Part shown: positions 1 through 8,859 of the stretch, piece after piece
How the letters are laid out: every line of letters starts with the position of its first letter
Numbering within the stretch: the first letter of the stretch is position 1
Assembly (NCBI GenBank): GCA_902802045.1
Contig: CADCKQ010000001.1
Coordinates: 480,754 to 544,753, forward strand
Direction: 5' to 3'
DNA from: Oscillospiraceae bacterium
Lineage (GTDB): Bacteria > Bacillota > Clostridia > Oscillospirales > Oscillospiraceae
DNA length: 64,000 nucleotides
Made by a program: the position numbers and the translations under genes
Notes under the pieces: model-generated
Told to the model about the DNA's origin: nothing
Databases searched by the model: none
The model's input: the letters and a program-made list of their open reading frames with translations, nothing else

Positions 1-1
1 G

Positions 2-1135
2 AACATGGCACTTGCGGGAATCAGGGATATGTCCATGATAGAAGAACCGCCCGGAGACCGCCTTCCTGTTTCAACCTTTGTTCTTGAGCACGATTGGGAG
101 GTCGTAGCGGAGGCGATAACAAGAGAACTCCTGAGAGGCGGACAGGTCTATTATCTGCATAACCGCATAGACGATATAGAGCGCACCGCAAAAAAACTGG
201 AGCCGCTTCTGCCTGAAGGAACGACGATCGCCGTTGCCCACGGCAGAATGGACAAAGCCGAGCTTCAGACAGTAATGGAAGCGGTCTCTGCCGGTGAGGT
301 ACAGGTGCTTGTCTGTACGACGATAATTGAGGCGGGGATCGATATCCCCAATGTAAATACGCTGATCATTGAAGATGCTGACCGCCTGGGCCTTGCCCAG
401 CTGCATCAGATAAGAGGCAGGGTCGGAAGATCCTCCAGAAGAGCCTCCGCGTATCTGACCTTTCGCAGAGATAAGGTCCTGACTGAGATAGCCGAAAAGA
501 GACTCAGCGCCATCAGGGACTTTGCAGAGTTCGGGAGCGGGATAAAGATAGCGATGAGGGACCTCGAGATAAGAGGAGCCGGAAACCTTCTCGGAGCGGA
601 GCAGAGCGGGCATATGCATGAAGTGGGATACGATATGTATATGAAGCTTCTTGAAGAAGCGGTGCTTGAAGCCAGAGGCGTTCCCGCGGCGCCGAGAGCA
701 GACTGTTCCGCGGACCTGGCGGTTGCGGCATCGATTCCGGACAGCTATATTCCCGCGCAGGAACAGAGAATGGATATATACCGGAGAATTGCCCTGATCC
801 GGACGGAGGAACAGGCGGACGATCTGACGGACGAGCTTATAGACCGCTTCGGAGACCCGCCTCCGGGGGTCAATACTCTGATACAGGTCGCACTTCTCAG
901 GGGAGAAGCCGGAAGAGCCGGGATCACCGATATTTCCCAGAAAAACGGAAGACTCATATTTGTTATGAAAGACCTGGATGTGCAAACACTTCTTGACCTG
1001 TGTTCGAGGGAAGAGTATAAAGGTATACTGAAAGCGGAGCCCGGCGATAAGCCGACGGTATCTCTTAAGATAATATCAAGAAGCCGGATCACGGATCAGG
1101 CCAGAAAATTCGTAAGGAGCTTGGAAAAAGAATGA
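2..1135 (+). CDS. mfd: transcription-repair coupling factor Mfd, C-terminal part (5' truncated by window edge)
   Basis: Mfd is a dsDNA translocase that removes RNA polymerase stalled at DNA lesions and recruits UvrA. The frame is open at the left edge, so the true start lies outside the window. The visible residues cover the second helicase lobe, with motif V (TTIIEAGIDIPN, about 105-116 counted from the first Met) and motif VI (QIRGRVGR, about 135-142). The TRG-like segment RGAGNLLGAEQSG (190-202) and the C-terminal domain around AQEQRMDIYRRIA follow. RecG shares the helicase motifs, but the long domain after RGAGNLLG fits Mfd. The stop codon overlaps the next start in ATGA, so the downstream foldase gene is probably translationally coupled. 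Confidence 0.97.
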   Translation, partial: NMALAGIRDMSMIEEPPGDRLPVSTFVLEHDWEVVAEAITRELLRGGQVYYLHNRIDDIERTAKKLEPLLPEGTTIAVAHGRMDKAELQTVMEAVSAGEVQVLVCTTIIEAGIDIPNVNTLIIEDADRLGLAQLHQIRGRVGRSSRRASAYLTFRRDKVLTEIAEKRLSAIRDFAEFGSGIKIAMRDLEIRGAGNLLGAEQSGHMHEVGYDMYMKLLEEAVLEARGVPAAPRADCSADLAVAASIPDSYIPAQEQRMDIYRRIALIRTEEQADDLTDELIDRFGDPPPGVNTLIQVALLRGEAGRAGITDISQKNGRLIFVMKDLDVQTLLDLCSREEYKGILKAEPGDKPTVSLKIISRSRITDQARKFVRSLEKE

Positions 1136-2319
1136 AAAGATTCCTCATTATTCTGCTTGTGGCAGTAATTGCCTTCGGAGGCATAATCACTTATGCAGTT
1201 ACGCAAAAACCGTCTGTTCCTGCAGAAAGCGGTGAGATCTCCGGAACAGAAGCTGCTGAGAATACCGAAAATGCAGAGAGCACAGAGAGCACGGAAAGCG
1301 AAACGCTCTTTGATTATAATGCCCTGTACAGAACGCATGAGCCGGAAGAGACAGTTATGACGGTAAACGGCGAGGACATATCATGGGATGAATACTTCCA
1401 GAATCTCTCTCAGTGCATGCAGGAGGCGGAATACTACGGAATGACGGATCTCAGCGCAGCCGTCTCTGAAGGTGAAGATACGACCTGGGATGAGTATATA
1501 CGGTTAAATGCCGAAGAGTATGTTAAGAACATGTATGCCGTCACAGGCTACTGCAGCAAAAACGGAATCGAACTTACGGACGAGATCAGGCAGTCGATCG
1601 ACGAAACCCTCGCTGCTTATACCGCTTCGGTTTGCGGAGAGGGCGCCACAGAAGAGGATCTTGCAAAGTATCTCAAAGAACAGAAGTATGTGACGCTGGA
1701 TACATTTAAAAAGCTCGTGGACGCCCAGTATCTGGTTCAGAATATTCTTACGCTTGCTTACGGAGAGAATTGCGAAAAAATAACGGATGAGCAGGCTGTA
1801 TCTTATCTGGAAGAAAACGGATATATAAACGCAAACCATATCCTTCTGCTGACTATGGATATGACGACCCGTGAGGAACTGGACGAGGCGAAGCAGCAGG
1901 AGAAGGAAGCTCAGGCAAAAGAGCTGAGCGAACAGCTCAAAGCCGCAGAAGGCGACAGCGAAAAGCTTGTTGCGCTGTTCGAAGAGCTCAAGGAGCAGTA
2001 TGATGAGGATTCCGGGAAAGCAACCAATCCGCATGGCTATACCTTTAAGGATGGCGTCATGGTAAAAGAATTCGAGGAAGCAGCAAAAGCCCTTGACGAA
2101 TATGAGATATCGGATCCGGTAAAAAGCACATACGGCTATCACGTGATCATGAGACTTCCGCTTGATCCCGATGCACTTATAGCAGGATCTTCTTCAGCAA
2201 CCGGACGCATGATGTGTGCCTCGAAAGAAATAAGCGACAGGATCCAGGAAGAGTTTGACAATTCAGAAGTCAGGTACTCCGAAGGATTCAGAGATTTCAA
2301 AATATCGGATATAGTTTGA
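1132..2319 (+). CDS. membrane-anchored PpiC/PrsA-type peptidylprolyl isomerase (foldase)
   Basis: A 395-residue exported protein that probably assists folding of secreted proteins on the outer face of the membrane. An N-terminal hydrophobic segment (about residues 4-23) has no lipobox Cys, so it would be an uncleaved anchor or ordinary signal peptide rather than a PrsA lipoprotein. A Glu/Thr/Ser-rich linker follows. A SurA_N-like helical region occupies about 70-220. A parvulin domain begins near NANHILLLT (about 230) and ends with DPVKSTYGYHVIMRLPL near 345, the usual closing strand of PpiC domains. An extra helical tail of about 40 residues is present. The start overlaps the mfd stop by four bases. 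A foldase directly after mfd is a common clostridial arrangement. Catalytic competence cannot be judged. Confidence 0.85.
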   Translation: MKRFLIILLVAVIAFGGIITYAVTQKPSVPAESGEISGTEAAENTENAESTESTESETLFDYNALYRTHEPEETVMTVNGEDISWDEYFQNLSQCMQEAEYYGMTDLSAAVSEGEDTTWDEYIRLNAEEYVKNMYAVTGYCSKNGIELTDEIRQSIDETLAAYTASVCGEGATEEDLAKYLKEQKYVTLDTFKKLVDAQYLVQNILTLAYGENCEKITDEQAVSYLEENGYINANHILLLTMDMTTREELDEAKQQEKEAQAKELSEQLKAAEGDSEKLVALFEELKEQYDEDSGKATNPHGYTFKDGVMVKEFEEAAKALDEYEISDPVKSTYGYHVIMRLPLDPDALIAGSSSATGRMMCASKEISDRIQEEFDNSEVRYSEGFRDFKISDIV

Positions 2320-2335
2320 CGTGAAACAAAAAAAT

Positions 2336-2371
2336 CCGGGCACTCCGAAAAGGAGAGCCCGGTGCTTTTTT
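2336..2371. terminator. bidirectional rho-independent terminator
   Basis: The stem CCGGGC/GCCCGG, extended inside by CTCC/GGAG around a GAAAA loop, is followed by six T on the plus strand. A-runs precede it, so it also works on the minus strand. It lies between two convergent genes that stop at 2319 and 2383. Confidence 0.9.
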
Positions 2372-2382
2372 GATCAGTTTGA

Positions 2383-3636
2383 TTATCCGACAAATCTCAT
2401 ACCGAAACCGTCTGCTGCCTCATAGTTTGCGGAGAGCGTTCCGATCCACTCCGAAACGGCGGTATCAGTCAGCTGTCCCTTTGCGATCGCGAGGCGGTCG
2501 ATCGTCCCGTCACCGTCCGCGTCGGAGGAATTGTCGTTTCTGCTTTCGAAGACAACGACGTAATAACCGTAATCAGTATATTCGAGAACTTCAATGTCGC
2601 CTTCCGCGCGGCCTTCTTCCATCAGCCAGGAGCTGTAGGAAGAACCGAGGGAAGAGCCCAAGGCATCTTTCGAATATGTGCAGACGGCCTGTTCTTCCCC
2701 GTCTGCAGGAGCGACGACGGATGCAATGGCGGCATTGAGTTTTGCCTCGATGCTGTCATATTTGTTTTCGTCAGCTTCGAATGCCGCAACTATCGCTTTG
2801 GCACTGGCCTTTGCGGCGGTAAGCGTCTCCTCGCTTGCTGCCGTCGTTGTGTTTCCGTCGGCATCTGTGCTCTCTACGGTCTCGGCCGCTATATAGTAGT
2901 AAGCATATGTGAAAAGATCCGAGCTTCCGTTAAGAGATACATAGTAATCTTCGAGCTCTTCATCGGTATATTCAAGCGAATCGCGATAGGATGAAATGGC
3001 TTTGTTTGCAAGCGCGGACTCGGTGTTTGCTTCTTCAACCGTGTCGAGAGTGACCAGATCGCCGTATGCTGCCTTGAGATATTTCTTTGCGTTTGCGTAG
3101 CCGTTTTCTTTGGCAGAAGCCTCAAGATCTTTAAGTGAAGTGTTGAGAGCTTCAAGGTCATCCTCTTCGAGGGCTATTCCGTTTTCACCGGCATAGTCGC
3201 AGAGCGCCTTAAGCTGGGCCATCTCCGATCTGGCTGCATCGAGGAAATAGTCTTTCCATGTATAGCCTTCTTCACCTCCGGCATATTGCTGGCTTCCGAG
3301 ACCGGAAATGCCGTAGGTCGCGTCAAGTCCGAAGAGACTTGCGTAGGAGCCGTACGTCGAGTAGAAATTGTAATACTGGTTTGCGTAGTGGTATGTTACG
3401 TCATCGGGGCCGTAGCTTTTATCACCTATCGTCAAAGCCGTTGTGGATCTGTAGAAAATGTTTGAGGAGAAGAATAAGATCGCGATGATCAGAATGACAA
3501 CGCCGATGGTTCCCCAGGTCCATCTGGTCTTGCTTTTCTTCTTTTTCTTTTCCTCTTCCTGGAGGGCCAGCATCTTTTTGTCGGTTCCGGCTGCCCTGTT
3601 TTCTGCTCTTAATTTTTTTTCGGTTGATGCGCTCAT
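2383..3636 (-). CDS. membrane-anchored SurA-like protein, possible second foldase
   Basis: A 417-residue protein with a cytoplasmic, Lys-rich N-terminus (a run of five K near residue 30), one transmembrane helix (about 43-59, GVVILIIAILFFSS) and a large external domain rich in Tyr, Ala, Glu and Asp. The external part resembles the helical N-terminal region of SurA/PpiC proteins. Its C-terminus (EYTDYGYYVVVFESRND) looks like the last strand of a parvulin domain, but I see no clear catalytic core, so it may be a chaperone without isomerase activity. It faces the other foldase gene convergently and shares its terminator. The start is preceded by AAGGAAG on the minus strand. Function is inferred from architecture only. 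Confidence 0.7.
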   Translation of the reverse strand: MSASTEKKLRAENRAAGTDKKMLALQEEEKKKKKSKTRWTWGTIGVVILIIAILFFSSNIFYRSTTALTIGDKSYGPDDVTYHYANQYYNFYSTYGSYASLFGLDATYGISGLGSQQYAGGEEGYTWKDYFLDAARSEMAQLKALCDYAGENGIALEEDDLEALNTSLKDLEASAKENGYANAKKYLKAAYGDLVTLDTVEEANTESALANKAISSYRDSLEYTDEELEDYYVSLNGSSDLFTYAYYYIAAETVESTDADGNTTTAASEETLTAAKASAKAIVAAFEADENKYDSIEAKLNAAIASVVAPADGEEQAVCTYSKDALGSSLGSSYSSWLMEEGRAEGDIEVLEYTDYGYYVVVFESRNDNSSDADGDGTIDRLAIAKGQLTDTAVSEWIGTLSANYEAADGFGMRFVG

Positions 3637-3681
3637 ATCTTATAACTTCCTTAGAAATTTATATTTTTATTATAAGGCTTA

Positions 3682-4794
3682 TCAGTCTTTCCCGGCGGCC
3701 TTCATCGCGAGATAGGCGTTTATGAATCCGTCGAGATCCCCGTCCATGACATTGCCGATGTTTCCGTTTTCATAATCGGTCCTGTGGTCTTTAACGAGCT
3801 GGTAGGGCATAAACACGTACGATCTTATCTGGCTGCCCCATTCTATCTTCATCTGCACGCCTTTTATATCCGAGATCTTCTCGAGATGCTCGCGCTCTTT
3901 GATCTCAGCGAGGCGGGCTCTGAGCATTGCTTTGCAGTTTTCAAGATTCTGGAAATGGCTGCGCTCGACCTGACTGGAGACAACTATTCCCGTCGGAATA
4001 TGCGTAAGTCTTACGGCAGAGGAGGTCTTGTTGACTTTCTGTCCGCCTGCTCCGGAGGAGCGGTAGACATCCATCTTGATATCCTCATCGCGAAGCTCGA
4101 TCTCGCCGTCATCCGAGATCTCAGGCATTACCTCGATAGCGGCAAAGGAGGTATGACGTCTTCCTGCGGCATCGAAGGGGGAGATCCGGACAAGCCGGTG
4201 TATTCCGTGCTCGGAGCGGAGAAAACCGTAGGCGTTTTCGCCTTCGATCTTTATTGTAGCGCTTTTAATGCCGGCCTCATCTCCGTCGAGATAATCCATG
4301 ACGGTGACTTTGTAACCGTGCCTGTCAGCCCACATGTTGTACATGCGGTAGAGCATTGAAGCCCAGTCCTGAGCCTCTGTCCCGCCGGCTCCCGCATGGA
4401 AGGTGAGGATCGCGTTGTTCGAGTCGTATTCACCGGTCAAAAGTGTGCTCAGCCTGGTGGAATCCATGGATTCGGAGAATTGTTCGAATTCCTCTTCGAG
4501 CTCCGGAAGCATGCTGTCGTCATTCTCTTCGATCGCCATTTCGCACATCGTATAGAGATCGTCCCAGGCAGAACAGAGCTTTTTGTAGTTGTCTGTTTTG
4601 TTTTTCAGGGACTTGAGACGCATCTGGACCTTGCGGGATCTTTCCACATCGTTCCAGAAGCCCTCGCGTTCGGAGGCGGCCTCAAGTTCTTCGATCTCCT
4701 TTTTGGCGGCCTCAAGATTCAGCGCCGCGCTCAGATCGTCCAGAGAAGGCTTAATATTGTTCAGTTTTACTTTATATTCTTCAAATTCAAGCAT
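3682..4794 (-). CDS. prfB: peptide chain release factor 2 (no programmed frameshift)
   Basis: RF2 recognises UGA and UAA stop codons and triggers peptide release. The 370-residue protein carries the SPF recognition tripeptide at 205-207 and the catalytic GGQ at 250-252, the same numbering as in E. coli RF2. The N-terminus (MLEFEEYKVKLNN) runs straight into the helical domain 1 in a single frame. The autoregulatory in-frame UGA with +1 frameshift, found near codon 25 in many bacteria, is therefore absent. Its promoter lies in the region shared with the divergent prs gene. Confidence 0.97.
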   Translation of the reverse strand: MLEFEEYKVKLNNIKPSLDDLSAALNLEAAKKEIEELEAASEREGFWNDVERSRKVQMRLKSLKNKTDNYKKLCSAWDDLYTMCEMAIEENDDSMLPELEEEFEQFSESMDSTRLSTLLTGEYDSNNAILTFHAGAGGTEAQDWASMLYRMYNMWADRHGYKVTVMDYLDGDEAGIKSATIKIEGENAYGFLRSEHGIHRLVRISPFDAAGRRHTSFAAIEVMPEISDDGEIELRDEDIKMDVYRSSGAGGQKVNKTSSAVRLTHIPTGIVVSSQVERSHFQNLENCKAMLRARLAEIKEREHLEKISDIKGVQMKIEWGSQIRSYVFMPYQLVKDHRTDYENGNIGNVMDGDLDGFINAYLAMKAAGKD

Positions 4795-4825
4795 CTTTTT
4801 GCTCCGAAATTATCATAGCCGCAGT

Positions 4826-4853
4826 ATTATACCGAAAAGCGGCGGAAAAGTAA
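4826..4853 (-). promoter_or_regulatory. probable prfB promoter
   Basis: On the minus strand TTACTT (4853-4848) is followed, after 16 bases, by a perfect TATAAT (4831-4826), about 30 bases upstream of the prfB start. The -35 match is moderate. Confidence 0.55.
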
Positions 4854-4861
4854 ATAATCAA

Positions 4862-4890
4862 TTGAAAAAAGGAAGGTGTGCTATTATAAT
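4862..4890 (+). promoter_or_regulatory. sigma-A promoter of prs
   Basis: TTGAAA (4862-4867), a 17-base spacer and TATAAT (4885-4890) stand about 55 bases upstream of the prs start, divergent from the prfB promoter. Confidence 0.75.
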
Positions 4891-4945
4891 GAAAATGCAC
4901 GATTGTGTGCTGAAGGGCATAATAAAAAAGAGGAGAAAATAATAA

Positions 4946-5908
4946 ATGCTTTCTCACGGAAAAGAAATCAAGGTCTTCGCAGGAAACTCCAACCCGGAAC
5001 TCGCAGAGGGGATCTGCGCGCATCTATACAAGACTCTCGGAGACGCGACCGTTTCCCAATTTTCCGACGGCGAATGCAGCATTTCGGTGCATGAACCGGT
5101 CAGAGGCAAGGATGTGTTCATAGTCCAGTCTACCTGTTCGCACGTAAACGACAATCTTATGGAACTTCTCATTATGATCGACGCGATGCGCAGAGCGTCA
5201 GCAGGGCGTATCACGGCGGTCATTCCGTATTTCGGATATGCAAGACAGGACAGAAAAGCGAAATCCAGAGATCCGATCTCGGCGAAACTCGTGGCAAACC
5301 TCATTACTGCCGCCGGCGCGGACAGGGTCCTGACGATGGACCTGCACGCGGCACAGATCCAGGGCTTTTTCGATATCCCGGTCGATAATATGATGGGATC
5401 GTATATTTTTGCAAAACACTACATAAAACGCTTCGGCAAGGGAAATGACGATTATCTGGTCGTCTCCCCGGATGTCGGTTCGGTGGCAAGGGCGAGAGCG
5501 TTCTCCGTGAAGCTCGGGGTCGGAATGGCTATCGTCGACAAGCGCCGCGAAAGAGCAAACCAGAGCGAAGTCATGAACATAATCGGTTCGGTTAAGGGCA
5601 AGAAATGCATCTTGCTCGACGACATCGTCGACACTGCCGGTTCCCTTACCGGAGCAGCCGCTGCCATTAAAAACGCGGGAGCGGAAGAGGTGTTTGCCTG
5701 CGCGACTCACGGAGTGCTCTCGGGCCCTGCCATACAGAGGATAAACGACAGCTGCATCAACGAATTGCTGCTGCTCGACACCATCCCCTACCCGCAAGAC
5801 AGGGAGAGATCCGAAAAGATCAGATACCTGACAACAGCTCCGATCTTTGCGGACGCCATAAAGAAGATCTACGAAGAAGAGTCGATCTCAACGCTTTTTG
5901 ACGAATGA
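4946..5908 (+). CDS. prs: ribose-phosphate pyrophosphokinase (PRPP synthetase)
   Basis: Makes PRPP from ribose 5-phosphate and ATP for purine, pyrimidine, histidine, tryptophan and NAD synthesis. The 320-residue length is typical of class I enzymes. Visible motifs are the metal/ATP site DLHA (132-135), the flexible catalytic loop KRRERANQ (199-206) and the PRPP-binding loop DDIVDTAGS (225-233). A GAGGAG ribosome binding site lies about ten bases before the ATG. The gene stands at the head of a co-directional series that continues with pth and the glycogen genes. The 14-base gap to pth suggests cotranscription. Confidence 0.97.
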   Translation: MLSHGKEIKVFAGNSNPELAEGICAHLYKTLGDATVSQFSDGECSISVHEPVRGKDVFIVQSTCSHVNDNLMELLIMIDAMRRASAGRITAVIPYFGYARQDRKAKSRDPISAKLVANLITAAGADRVLTMDLHAAQIQGFFDIPVDNMMGSYIFAKHYIKRFGKGNDDYLVVSPDVGSVARARAFSVKLGVGMAIVDKRRERANQSEVMNIIGSVKGKKCILLDDIVDTAGSLTGAAAAIKNAGAEEVFACATHGVLSGPAIQRINDSCINELLLLDTIPYPQDRERSEKIRYLTTAPIFADAIKKIYEEESISTLFDE

Positions 5909-5922
5909 TATAACGGTATACG

Positions 5923-6528
5923 GTGAAGATCGAGGCAGCAAAAGCGGGAAAGCCGGGCTGGATCATAGCATTTCTCGGCAATCCCGGAATAAAGTATTCC
6001 GGAACAAGGCATAACGCCGGCTTTATGGCAGGCGATGCCCTCGGGAAAATGCTTGGCGTCAGGATAACCAGGGCGGCTTTCAGGGCATTGACGGCAAAAA
6101 CTGAGATAAACGGGGAAAAAGTCCTGCTGCTCAAGCCTCAGACCTATATGAACCTCTCCGGAGAATCGGTCGCAAAAGCGGCACGATACTACAAGGTGCC
6201 GGCCGAGCATATAATAGTGCTTTCGGATGAAATGCATCTTGCGCTCGGAAGCATAAGGGTGAGGACCAAAGGCTCTGCCGGCGGGCACAACGGACTGAAG
6301 AATATAATCGCGGAGCTCGGGACAGAGAATTTCCCGAGAATACGTATCGGAGTCGGAGAACCTCCGAATCCCGAATATGATATGAAAGACTGGGCACTGA
6401 CCGCTCTGAAAAACGCGGACGCCGAGCTTCTCGGTGCCGCTTCCGCCAGAGCGGCAGAGGCTGCGGTCTCTTATATTACCGAAGGCGCAGAAAAAACAAT
6501 GAATAAATACAACGGAGGAAGCCAATGA
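5923..6528 (+). CDS. pth: peptidyl-tRNA hydrolase
   Basis: Recycles peptidyl-tRNAs that drop off the ribosome. The 201-residue protein has the catalytic His in GTRHNAGF (His30), the substrate-binding Asn in TYMNLSG (Asn77), the Asp in LSDEMHL (Asp102) and Asn123 in GGHNGL. All are positions known to matter in bacterial Pth. The start is GTG, 14 bases after the prs stop. The C-terminus overlaps glgC by four bases (ATGA), so translation of glgC is probably coupled to pth, an unusual link between a translation-quality gene and a glycogen gene. Confidence 0.96.
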   Translation: MKIEAAKAGKPGWIIAFLGNPGIKYSGTRHNAGFMAGDALGKMLGVRITRAAFRALTAKTEINGEKVLLLKPQTYMNLSGESVAKAARYYKVPAEHIIVLSDEMHLALGSIRVRTKGSAGGHNGLKNIIAELGTENFPRIRIGVGEPPNPEYDMKDWALTALKNADAELLGAASARAAEAAVSYITEGAEKTMNKYNGGSQ

Positions 6529-7706
6529 AAAAGAAATGCATAGCGATGCTCCTGGCCGGAGGTCAGGGCTCGAGGCTTTATGCACTGACCCAGGATGCAG
6601 CAAAACCGAGCGTGCCGTTTGGCGGAAAATACAGGATAATAGATTTTCCGCTTTCAAACTGTGCAAACTCCGGGATAGACACCGTCGGCGTTCTGACCCA
6701 GTATAAACCGCTCAGGCTGAACAGCTATATAGGCACAGGCGAGCCTTGGGATCTTGACGTATCGGACGGAGGAGTTTATATTCTTCCGCCGTATCTGGGT
6801 GCCCACGAGCAGGGGTCCTGGTTTGCAGGCACGGCAAACGCCATTTACCAGAACATAGAGTTTATTGAATTGTATGATCCCGAAAACGTCCTGATACTTT
6901 CGGGAGATCACATCTACAAGATGGATTATGAAAAGATGCTGGATGCCCATACCGAAAACGGAGCAGCCTGCACAATTGCAGTCCAGCAGGTCTCCATGCA
7001 GGAAGCGACCAGAATGGGAATAATGAGTGTCGACGCTTCGGACAGGATCACGGAGTTTGAAGAGAAACCCAAGCAGCCGAAGAGCGACCTTGCTTCAATG
7101 GGCATTTATATCTTCAACTGGCAGAAACTAAAGCAGTATCTGATCGAAGATGAGAAGGACCCGGATTCGGCCAAGGATTTCGGAAAGAACATTATTCCGA
7201 AGATGCTCAAAGCCGGGGAGAGGATGTTCGCATACAGGTTTGAGGGCTACTGGAGAGACGTCGGTACTATTATCAGCCTTTGGGACGCCAACATGGATAT
7301 GCTCTCCTCCGACAGAATAAACCTTTACGACCCCTCATGGCCGATAAACAGCCGGAGCCAGACGCTTCCTCCCCACTATGCCGGCGAGGAAAGCGAGATC
7401 ATCCACAGCATCGTAACAGAAGGCTGTGAGATAGAAGGCAGGGTCGAAAACAGCATACTGTCGCAGGGAGTAAAAGTCGGCAAGGGCGCCAGGGTGCTCT
7501 ACAGCGTACTGATGCCGGGCGCCGAGGTCGCTGACGGGGCAACAGTCGAGTACGCAATGCTGGGCGAGAACGTCAGGATAGGCGAAGGCGCAAAAGTCGG
7601 GAACGAACCGGACGGCAGTGAGGAATGGACCGTTGCAACTGTAGGACCGGGCGCAAAGGTAGAAGCGGGGCAGGTCGTACCGGCCTCTGCAATGATCTAC
7701 GCGTAA
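6525..7706 (+). CDS. glgC: glucose-1-phosphate adenylyltransferase, catalytic subunit
   Basis: Produces ADP-glucose from ATP and glucose 1-phosphate, the committed step of bacterial glycogen synthesis. The 393-residue protein has the nucleotide-binding signature [11 protein letters not shown] near residue 12, the [15 protein letters not shown] segment and the sugar-phosphate site near YWRDVGT. A C-terminal left-handed beta-helix follows, with repeated hexapeptides such as [13 protein letters not shown]. It lies directly before glgD; in Bacillota the two form a mixed GlgC/GlgD enzyme that is often insensitive to fructose 1,6-bisphosphate. Confidence 0.96.
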   Translation: MKKKCIAMLLAGGQGSRLYALTQDAAKPSVPFGGKYRIIDFPLSNCANSGIDTVGVLTQYKPLRLNSYIGTGEPWDLDVSDGGVYILPPYLGAHEQGSWFAGTANAIYQNIEFIELYDPENVLILSGDHIYKMDYEKMLDAHTENGAACTIAVQQVSMQEATRMGIMSVDASDRITEFEEKPKQPKSDLASMGIYIFNWQKLKQYLIEDEKDPDSAKDFGKNIIPKMLKAGERMFAYRFEGYWRDVGTIISLWDANMDMLSSDRINLYDPSWPINSRSQTLPPHYAGEESEIIHSIVTEGCEIEGRVENSILSQGVKVGKGARVLYSVLMPGAEVADGATVEYAMLGENVRIGEGAKVGNEPDGSEEWTVATVGPGAKVEAGQVVPASAMIYA

Positions 7707-7724
7707 AGATAGGGAGGTAAGAAA

Positions 7725-8840
7725 ATGGCTGATTATCACGGAATAATATTTGCATACTCCGCTGCTCCCGAAATGGGTGAGCTTGTTAAGGAGAGGACGA
7801 GCGCGTCCGTTCCGTTCTGTGCAAGGTACAGGCTGATAGATTTTTCGCTCTCTTCTCTTCGCAACGCCGGGATCAGAAATGCCGGTGTCATAATGCAGAG
7901 AGACTACCAGAGCTTAATGGATCACTGCGCCAGCGGCAAAGCGTGGGATATGACAAGAAAGAACGGCGGACTTAAGCTTCTGCCGCCTTTCGGGCTTCCC
8001 GAGTATCACAGCGGCGATTATGTCGGGACTATGGAAGCGCTGAACGCTGTCTCCACGTATATCGAAGATATCAAAGAAGACAATGTAATACTCATGCAGG
8101 GCAATCTCTGTGCCAATATAGACCTCGAAGCGGCAACAGCCTGCCATGAGCAGTCCGGAGCCGCCATCACCGCCATCTGTTCCCCGAAAGCGCAGGGCGG
8201 AGTCAGATACAGATACATACTCAATGAAGACGGAAACAGCAGCAACAGGCTTCTTTTGAATCAGACGGAAAAAGGAGAAGGAATAGCATCGCTTGAGGCA
8301 TACATCCTCTCCAAAGAGCTGCTGCTTTCCATGATGAAAACCAAGCAGCAAACAAACGTATACAGGTTCCACGCGGAGGCGCTCTTTGAGTATCTGAATA
8401 ACGGAGGAAAGCTCAACGTCTATATCCACAACGGCTATGCCGCCTTCATTACGACGAAAGGCGAGTATTTCAAGGCTGCAACGGATATACTGGCACCGGA
8501 AAACAGAAGATCCGTTTTTCCCGGAGACAGACCTGTCCGCACTTCGGGGCTTGAAGGCGTTTCCTCCTATTACGGAGCGGAAGCAAAGAGCAGGAACTGT
8601 CTGGTCGCAGACAACTGCATCATCGAAGGGGAGATCGAAAACTGCATACTTCATTCCGGCGTCAGGATAGCAAAGGGCGCAAAACTCAAAAACTGCGTTC
8701 TCTTCAGAGGCACGGAAGTCGGGGAAAATTCGGAACTCGAGTGCATAGTTGCAGACAAATATGTAAAGTTTGCTCCCGGGACTGCCCTGAAAGGCAGCCC
8801 GAAGCTCCCGCTGGTAATACCGAAGGGCGCTGAAATATAA
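7725..8840 (+). CDS. glgD: GlgD, regulatory subunit of ADP-glucose pyrophosphorylase
   Basis: A 371-residue homologue of GlgC. Its N-terminus (MADYHGIIFAYSAAPEMGEL) lacks the GGxGxRL nucleotide loop, while the scaffold ARYRLIDFSLSSLRNAGI and the C-terminal beta-helix (CIIEGEIENCILHSG) are kept. This pattern defines GlgD proteins, which are not active alone but raise GlgC activity. It begins 18 bases after glgC with GGGAGG before the ATG and is followed 19 bases later by glgP. Confidence 0.93.
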   Translation: MADYHGIIFAYSAAPEMGELVKERTSASVPFCARYRLIDFSLSSLRNAGIRNAGVIMQRDYQSLMDHCASGKAWDMTRKNGGLKLLPPFGLPEYHSGDYVGTMEALNAVSTYIEDIKEDNVILMQGNLCANIDLEAATACHEQSGAAITAICSPKAQGGVRYRYILNEDGNSSNRLLLNQTEKGEGIASLEAYILSKELLLSMMKTKQQTNVYRFHAEALFEYLNNGGKLNVYIHNGYAAFITTKGEYFKAATDILAPENRRSVFPGDRPVRTSGLEGVSSYYGAEAKSRNCLVADNCIIEGEIENCILHSGVRIAKGAKLKNCVLFRGTEVGENSELECIVADKYVKFAPGTALKGSPKLPLVIPKGAEI

Positions 8841-8859
8841 AGAAAGGATCAACGGAAGA

